This document shows positions 1-64,000 of a stretch of DNA of 64,000 bases, piece by piece (position 1 is the stretch's first letter; every line of letters starts with the position of its first letter). The notes below the pieces were generated by a model. It was not told the DNA's origin. It did not search any database and saw only the letters and a list, made by a program, of their open reading frames with translations. Location of the stretch: NCBI RefSeq assembly GCF_026213295.1, contig NC_079419.1, forward strand, positions 7,958,911 through 8,022,910, read 5' to 3'. The position numbers and the translations under genes were made by a program. Source of the stretch: Gadus chalcogrammus (taxonomy: Eukaryota; Chordata; Actinopteri; Gadiformes; Gadidae).

Positions 1-284
1 GTGGGGGAGAGGTAAGAGGACAGACAGAGGCTTTGATCGAAGCACTTAAACTCTGAACTCAAATACAAAACACAAAAAAAATCGGCTAAAGTGTGAAGAA
101 CATTAATATAAATACAATTATAAGGAGACAAATAAACAAAAGAGAATATAACAACATAACAATATTAACAATAGAACCAGTCTCTCAGATCTCTATGAAA
201 CCAACAGAGAACATCTCCTGTGCTCAGAGATGAACCCACAACGGCGTAGAGACAAGCAACTAAACAACGTTTAGTTGCTGGTTA

Positions 285-388
285 ATGCATGCGCGTGCGT
301 GCGTGTGTGCCGGCGCGTGCCCGCGTGTGCGTGCGTGCGTGTGTGCCGGCGCGTGCCTGCGTGTCTGCCCGCGTGTGCGTGCGTGCTT
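285..388. repeat. GC-rich minisatellite
   Basis: Two to three copies of a GTGTGCCGGCGCGTGCC-type unit with GCGT runs, past the donor of arhgef18 exon 17. Confidence 0.8.
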
Positions 389-400
389 TGGGGCCCCCAC

Positions 401-18122
<17,722 letters not shown>

Positions 18123-18308
18123 TGAATCCTCCTTGTAATTTAATCTTCGGCTAATTCCATTGAGAGGCAAGGCAATATCCCAGACAGTAATATCAAACTT
18201 ATAAAAGTACCTTCAAGAAGTCATGCGTCTGGAGGAACAAGTGCGCAAATAACAAGCGAGCAGGTAACCCAGCTCCTTGGAGGAGCCCTCCTTCCCTCAC
18301 AACGCAAT

Positions 18309-18329
18309 GCATTGTGGGAGTAGTAGTTT
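18309..18329 (-). promoter_or_regulatory. ZNF143-like promoter motif
   Basis: Read on the minus strand the site resembles the ZNF143/SBS consensus ACTACAAYTCCCAGMATGC: the plus strand shows GCATTGTGGGAGTAGTAGTT with a few mismatches. ZNF143 sites mark vertebrate CpG-type promoters. Its place just upstream of the candidate first exon fits an arhgef18 promoter. Confidence 0.55.
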
Positions 18330-18730
18330 GCATGGCGTTGGATCGCTAGCCTACTACTTTGGCCAATCTCAATTCTCATTTTTAAACCTACCTACCCCTC
18401 GTTTTAACGCGGCCCACGTCAATATCATTATATCATATTATATTATATCATATAGATTTGTATCTTGTATGCGCTTGTGGGCCCTATATGTTTTTGTTGT
18501 GTGGCTATTTAAGAAACTGTACAAAAATATTCCCACGTAGACTCAAACTTGCCTGTAGGCGTCAGTATTTTACCATATTTAAACATTAACAGCATTTTAG
18601 TCTCAATGCATTTAAACTACTTATTTCATATTATATGAAATAACGCGAAGAGACCATTCAATCTAGATTATATATAATAAGGTGACAAATACAAGAAGCG
18701 CTCAACTATTGTATTCTTCTTAGGTTTTAT

Positions 18731-18843
<113 letters not shown>

Positions 18844-20513
18844 ACTCCTTCCACAAATGTTCACCTAGAGGCTCCATTCCAATCTTAAAATGTTCAGATA
18901 AGCTTGGAATCGCGTGCTTCTATTCAGATTTTTTTTAATATTTTAAACGTATTAAGATATTCTACATTTAAAATATATATTTTTACAATTGAAGTTCTCC
19001 GACACTTCAACTACTTCAGAATTAGTTAAAAAATGTTCGTTATCATTTATATTTTCCCGCATTTCCCAGTTAATAAATCAAATCTTTATGAAAATAAACA
19101 ATATTTAACTCAATGTGTAAAACTGCATTATAGCTTGCGAGCATGTGAGCATGAGACAAATCAAAAAGCATGGGCAGCATCTATTCAATCATGCTGTTGA
19201 AAAGGCAATTTTCTGTGTTTAGAACATCTGCTAACACCTTTTCTAGTTCCATGGTTGCATACTTAAATTCATTGCTTTAAACACTAGATGGCGCCTGTTG
19301 TCTTTTTTTATGCTAAACTTTGCAAGAAAGAAAAGTCAAGTCCATCACTATGAGTGCTCAAATTCTCCCAAGCAGCAACAAATGTATACAACAGTGACTA
19401 TGAAACGACCAACACGTTTTGTCCCGAATTATCTATTGGTTCTTAAGTATTATCTATTGATTAAGGGATTTGGAGTTTATATTTGAGCTATGATAATGGT
19501 GCCCTCCAAGCAGCAAGCACACACATAAAAGCCAAATGGACTTCTGGCCCTTTAGGCCGACATTTATGTGTATGTGTTGCTACATTTCATGGTTGGTTTA
19601 TTGGTATTTGAATTATTTTTATCTGAATAACTTCAAATCCCTCTGCGGTAGTCATATTATAGAATGATTATCTGCTACGTTTATTCCAACACTCGGGACA
19701 CATTCCTAGTTCAGAGCAAGTCTTTTTTCCTCACCAGCTCTGGAAATGCATTATCAACATTCGTTGAGCTGTTTTCTATTACCACAATAGCTCTCAGCAA
19801 CACGGTGTCATCTATTTGGAGCGATAAATGATATAATACTTTATGATCAAGATAGAAAGATCTGTTAAAGTAGTATATTGATGTTACGAGGAGAATATAT
19901 AACATATCCACCACAGTGGTTTCCTATCACTGATGGCATCCATCAAATCAATCCGATAATGTCTTGACTATCCTTACCAGGTCTTCCTTGCTGAATCACA
20001 CTGACCAGTTTGTGGTTACATTATTAATGTCGGCAATGGTCTCATTTTTGTTCAAGTAGGAAAACTTAATCTTACTTCAGCGCATAATTGTACAGTATTT
20101 TCTTATGAGGCATGAAGCACAAACACCTTTGAAGGAAAAGACATGAATGAAGACATGAACTCATATGAATATTAAAGTGATGTCAACTAAATGTATGTAG
20201 ATAGTCTTGACTCTAACAGACAACAAAAAGTATATTTAAATACCTGAATGTGTCCCATCTAATCAGCAGTGAATTTGGAAATACATCTGAATCCAAAAGA
20301 AAGCTAACACACTGGATATTCCTCTGAGGAATAAAAGCTTGTGAACACATGGACTTGTTTTGATGGTTTTTGGACATCTGTTTGACTTTGAATAGAGAGG
20401 ATTTCCCCCTGACTCGTTGCTTTACATTTCTCATAGGAAATGATTGTGGTTCCAATCCTTTATTTCCCCCCCCCAACACCCCTAGGGACAATGAGAATAC
20501 GTATGGGTAGTTC

Positions 20514-20792
20514 CAGGGGCGTAGCCACACGGGGGCCAGGGAGGGGAACCCCTCTTGCCCCCCGAGTCAGAAAAAAAAATCCTGAACCGAAATGGTCTAA
20601 AGTAAGCTGAAATATGTGCACTATTAGTTTGATCTAACTTTGACTTATTATTCTTATTCAAAGTGTTATGCTTTGACATTATGAATAAATATTGCACTCA
20701 AGCACACCCCCCGTTGGCAATCAAGTGTCACCCCAAATATAAGACTGGCCCGAGCTGGCCACCAGCGTAATAACGTCCTAGCTACGCCCCTG
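20514..20792. mobile_element. hAT-type miniature element
   Basis: 279 bp, inverted ends CAGGGGCGTAGC and GCTACGCCCCTG, flanked by GGTAGTTC and GGTAGTGC. It is in the intergenic region. Confidence 0.8.
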
Positions 20793-21462
20793 GGTAGTGC
20801 AGCCATATGAAACATACTGTTCAGTAAAACGAACGGATCAAAATGGTGTGTCAGGCATTAAATCAACTTCTAATTTACTGACAAAATCCCAGTTTTAAAT
20901 ATCGCTGTGGATTTAAAGTCAGATCTGTCTGGTTGCAACCCGGTAGATAACATTCGATTTGGCACCTTTTCAAGATGGGCTACGGTGGTACTGATGTAGC
21001 GGGAGGTCCACTTCAGAGAAACACATCTGGCTCAATCAGATCTTCCTGGAAACCTAGCAGGCTAGCTCACCTGTTATTGAAGAGCTCTTGGGCCTGTGGT
21101 TTTTCGTGAGCCACTGCCCTAAAACATGTCTGAACATCATTCTTCTGTAGATATACAAGAGTTCATGTCAGGCCACTGGTGGACTGGTGTTGAGGTGATC
21201 CATTTTCTCAATAAATTCATAACACTTTATTATCAGGGATTTAATTGATATTTACTCTACATCGTTTAAAGAGCTTACACCCCTTGTAAGCGCTCTGTTC
21301 AGCTGAATGAGTAGTCAAAAAAAACATTCTTTAAAAAGCGATTAGCAAAGCTATCCAACATGTGTGAGCATGACATTGCCCACTCCACACTGTCAACCAT
21401 TAGAGACGTGTCAGAAGAAAATACGTTGTTCAGGAGCCTTTTTCATGAATGCATCCGGCTGC

Positions 21463-21485
21463 TTTATTTACAGCAGAATTTTATT
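21463..21485 (-). terminator. Two candidate polyadenylation signals (AATAAA) of insr
   Basis: On the minus strand AATAAA occurs at 21485-21480 and again at 21468-21463, about 1.36 kb past the insr stop codon. Cleavage would be expected roughly 10-30 bases further left. Confidence 0.5.
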
Positions 21486-22387
21486 TGATCTTGATATTAG
21501 AGGCCGACATCCATAACACGAAATGTCAACTTGGCTGCTCCTGTGCACTGTATAGCAAAAAAAAGACAAGAAAAAAACAAAAAAATAAAAAAATAGTGCT
21601 GTTGGTTGATCAAGAGTCCAAATGATAATTAGTATGATTTTCTGGATTAGAAAAAACAGACAAACAAATAATAAGACTAATAAGTAAAAAGGTTTCCTAC
21701 AACAGCAAATACCTCAAGAACAACATATCATCTATGTACAAAAAAAACATCAATATATTTATATATATTTATATCTTTCTAGACCCACTAAAATATACCA
21801 AAGAAGCAGCTATTGGTCAAAATGTTTTTTTGAACAGTTTAAATATCCTTCAGCTGTGAATGTCCAAAAAAAAAAAAAAAGAACGATGTAAATAAATAAA
21901 AAAGTACAACCCACAAAATGAATCAGTTTATCCTGTGTGCCATTGTGGAATACTGCAGATTGTGAGGAAAGTCCGTTTTTTCAACCAGTTTCTCTGCTGG
22001 ATCAGTTTGTTCACCGCCAACCGTTTGACCGAGTTCTTGTTATTTCTGTTTAAGTTTGTCGTTTGTGCGACCACTCGAGTACAGGGGCCGGAACGGGATC
22101 CCGTGATTTGTTTTGCAGCGGGGTCACCGACACAACCGAAGGGCACTTCTTTATTCACCACCTCCCCGACTGAGCCGCCGAGGGGAGAACCGACGGGAAT
22201 GGGAAAAAGGGGGACTGTAGGGTTTAGCAGCCTTCTTGTCTGTCAAAAATAAAACTAAAAACCATAAAAAAAAGTTTCACAGTTGAAGCTATCATCCGCC
22301 CCTGTCTAGCACAAAAAAATTGGCAATATATTTATATTTATACATATATATATTTATATATATATAAAACTACAATCATGAACAAGC

Positions 22388-22428
22388 GAGAGAGAGAGAT
22401 AGAGAGAGATAGAGATAGAGATAGAGAT

Positions 22429-22482
<54 letters not shown>
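22388..22482. repeat. (GA)/(GATA) microsatellite
   Basis: Within the insr 3' UTR; sense strand CT/TATC. Confidence 0.92.
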
Positions 22483-22484
<2 letters not shown>

Positions 22485-22600
22485 CCGTTATTTTCTTTTT
22501 TTCAAATACAAAACACGAAAGTGTCATTTGGCGTCCTTGTAGCGGACATACTGTAGTGTGTGTGCGATCAGGTCGGAGGAGAGTGGAGTTCGTGGCATCC

Positions 22601-22708
22601 GAGGAAAAAAATAAAAATAAAGGTCCTGAGATATGCACTGAGGGAGGGGGAGGTACTGGGCTGAGAGTGACGCGAGTGAGCTCTATATAAAATGACGAGG
22701 AAACGGAA
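22601..22708 (-). repeat. insr 3' UTR segment with an inverted copy at 12,841
   Basis: The sense-strand sequence of this UTR stretch reappears on the plus strand at 12,841-12,950; see that entry. Confidence 0.9.
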
Positions 22709-22750
22709 CAACACAAAAAATATATATATATAATCCATCTGTAGCATCTA

Positions 22751-22761
22751 CGTGTGTGTGT

Positions 22762-22832
<71 letters not shown>
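22751..22832. repeat. (GT)n in insr 3' UTR
   Basis: Sense strand (CA)n beginning seven bases past the stop codon. Confidence 0.95.
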
Positions 22833-22833
<1 letters not shown>

Positions 22834-22838
22834 CTGTG

Positions 22839-62996
<40,158 letters not shown>

Positions 62997-62998
62997 CT

Positions 62999-63016
62999 GG
63001 GGGGGGGGGGGGGGGG
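62999..63016. repeat. G run before insr exon 2
   Basis: Eighteen G on plus; the C18 forms the acceptor's pyrimidine tract in the sense strand. Confidence 0.92.
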
Positions 63017-64000
63017 AATAACAACACAGAGAGATAGAGAAAGAGAGAGAGGGAGAGGGAGAGGAGAGAGATTTTATTAGGTGGACTGAGTTCCTCACTG
63101 CATTAAATGTAGAGCTGGTAGATGGAAAGTAACAGCATTAAGCTTACAGGTTAGGCTTCGACAAGCATTACACGATTTTCTGGGTGTACACTGGAATGTA
63201 AAAATAATGTATCCTTTTTCTAACTTGGAAATATCCCATTATAAACCATAACGGTGAGTTGGCGATTTAGCAAGAGTTACATTTTAACATGTACAGCTTG
63301 CCCCGGTCCTAAATCGATGCCACAGTTTTAATACATTTTCAAGCTCTTCCTGATTGTATACATGTCCCTTTTCAGTTCCCTATTGATTCAGGCAGATCAA
63401 TGGGGCCACTGTGTGACACAGGAAATCAGCTCTTCAACTGTTCGATGGGCATGTTTGAAAGAACATTAGGGTGGTCTTGAAGAGGAAGAACCTTGAGGGC
63501 GTAATGAGAGGGATATTTCTTGAGAAATGTGTGGTTACGGCTTTGATGACAACCAGGCCTCTTCACAGACACTTTGTTTGGCAACCACAATTCTGGCCAG
63601 CGGCCACCGTCATACGGAACACTGTCATCAATCTCCCCTTGGGCTCGTCCTCTGCCTCTTATTAGGTCTGCGGTGCTGCTAGCGTCATTTAAGGCAGTTT
63701 ATTTAAGAAAACATTAGCTAATGTGTTAAAAATATACCTCAACTACAATCCTATTTACAAGTCAACAGTAGGCCAATATTGTATGAAAAAATATATATAT
63801 ATATTTGCTATTATTATTATTTTGACCTATATTATCTATATTATCTATATCTATCCATCTATCTATCTAAGGTTTGAGGAACAGGGCAAAAGATAAAAAA
63901 TGTTTTCCTTCCAAAGATAGAGCATAGGGAAATTTCTAGGGCAATTGAAAAGTTCAAAGGTCACTAGGTGAGGCTGAAGGAATGCTGCAATGGGGTGAAC
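63017..64000. other. insr intron 1 (partial)
   Basis: AT-rich intron with a GA-rich patch (63,027-63,070) and short TA and ATCT repeats (63,787-63,870). I see no exon in it. Confidence 0.6.

Larger units (their letters stand above)
21445..22838 (-). other. insr: insr 3' untranslated region
   Basis: Runs from the insr stop codon to two overlapping-range AATAAA signals. It starts with a (CA)n tract seven bases after the stop, then a (TC)n/(TATC)n tract (22,388-22,482), a 108-bp segment also found inverted in arhgef18 intron 1 (22,601-22,708), and AT-rich sequence. The 3' limit is inferred from the polyadenylation signals; downstream signals could extend it. Confidence 0.6.

Noticed and set aside
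22354..22716. A frame reading IELTRVTLSPVPPPPSVHI, also seen at 12,790-13,389
   Set aside because: The shared peptide comes from the inverted duplication of insr 3' UTR sequence; the frame runs into simple repeats and has no gene context.

Overview
This is vertebrate genomic DNA, most likely from a ray-finned fish. It has short coding exons with GT-AG (once GC-AG) splice sites, long introns, hAT-type and TTAA-flanked miniature transposons, a teleost-type tRNA-derived SINE, and an exceptional density of (CA)n/(GT)n and (GA)n microsatellites. That density resembles cod-like fishes (Gadidae), but this is an inference from memory, not a measurement.

The window holds two protein-coding genes, both on the minus strand and both incomplete. 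(1) An insulin receptor gene (insr) spans about 62,996 down to a 3' UTR ending near 21,445. Twenty exons, matching human exons 2-10 and 12-22, join in frame with no internal stop (4,061 coding bases, about 1,353 codons). They encode L1, cysteine-rich, L2, three fibronectin-III domains with a furin site, the transmembrane helix, the NPEY juxtamembrane motif, the tyrosine kinase and the C-tail. Exon 1 (signal peptide) lies beyond the right edge. (2) A Rho guanine-nucleotide exchange factor orthologous to ARHGEF18 (p114RhoGEF) runs from a candidate first exon near 18,122 to beyond the left edge. Sixteen well-supported exons plus one candidate first exon encode the DH and PH domains and the C-terminal coiled coil; the last exon(s) are outside the window.

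Layout, left to right: 1-400, flank with a GC-rich minisatellite; 401-13,105, arhgef18 exons 17 to 2; 13,106-18,085, arhgef18 intron 1 with a SINE and a 40-bp palindrome; 18,086-18,330, candidate first exon and promoter with a ZNF143-like motif; 18,330-21,445, intergenic DNA with one hAT miniature element; 21,445-22,838, insr 3' UTR; 22,839-43,514, insr exons 22 to 4 in a compact stretch; 46,887-47,220, exon 3; 47,221-62,447, the 15-kb insr intron 2, full of repeats; 62,448-62,996, exon 2; the rest is intron 1.

The two proteins act in different pathways: insulin signalling at the plasma membrane, and RhoA activation at junctions and cortical actin. They are also near neighbours in human 19p13.2 (from memory), so the pair is a conserved linkage and not an operon. 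I see no RNA gene, CRISPR array or prokaryotic or viral system. The unusual content is how repeats and mobile elements press against splice sites, a piece of insr 3' UTR found inverted inside arhgef18 intron 1, a GC-AG intron, and low-complexity expansions in both proteins.
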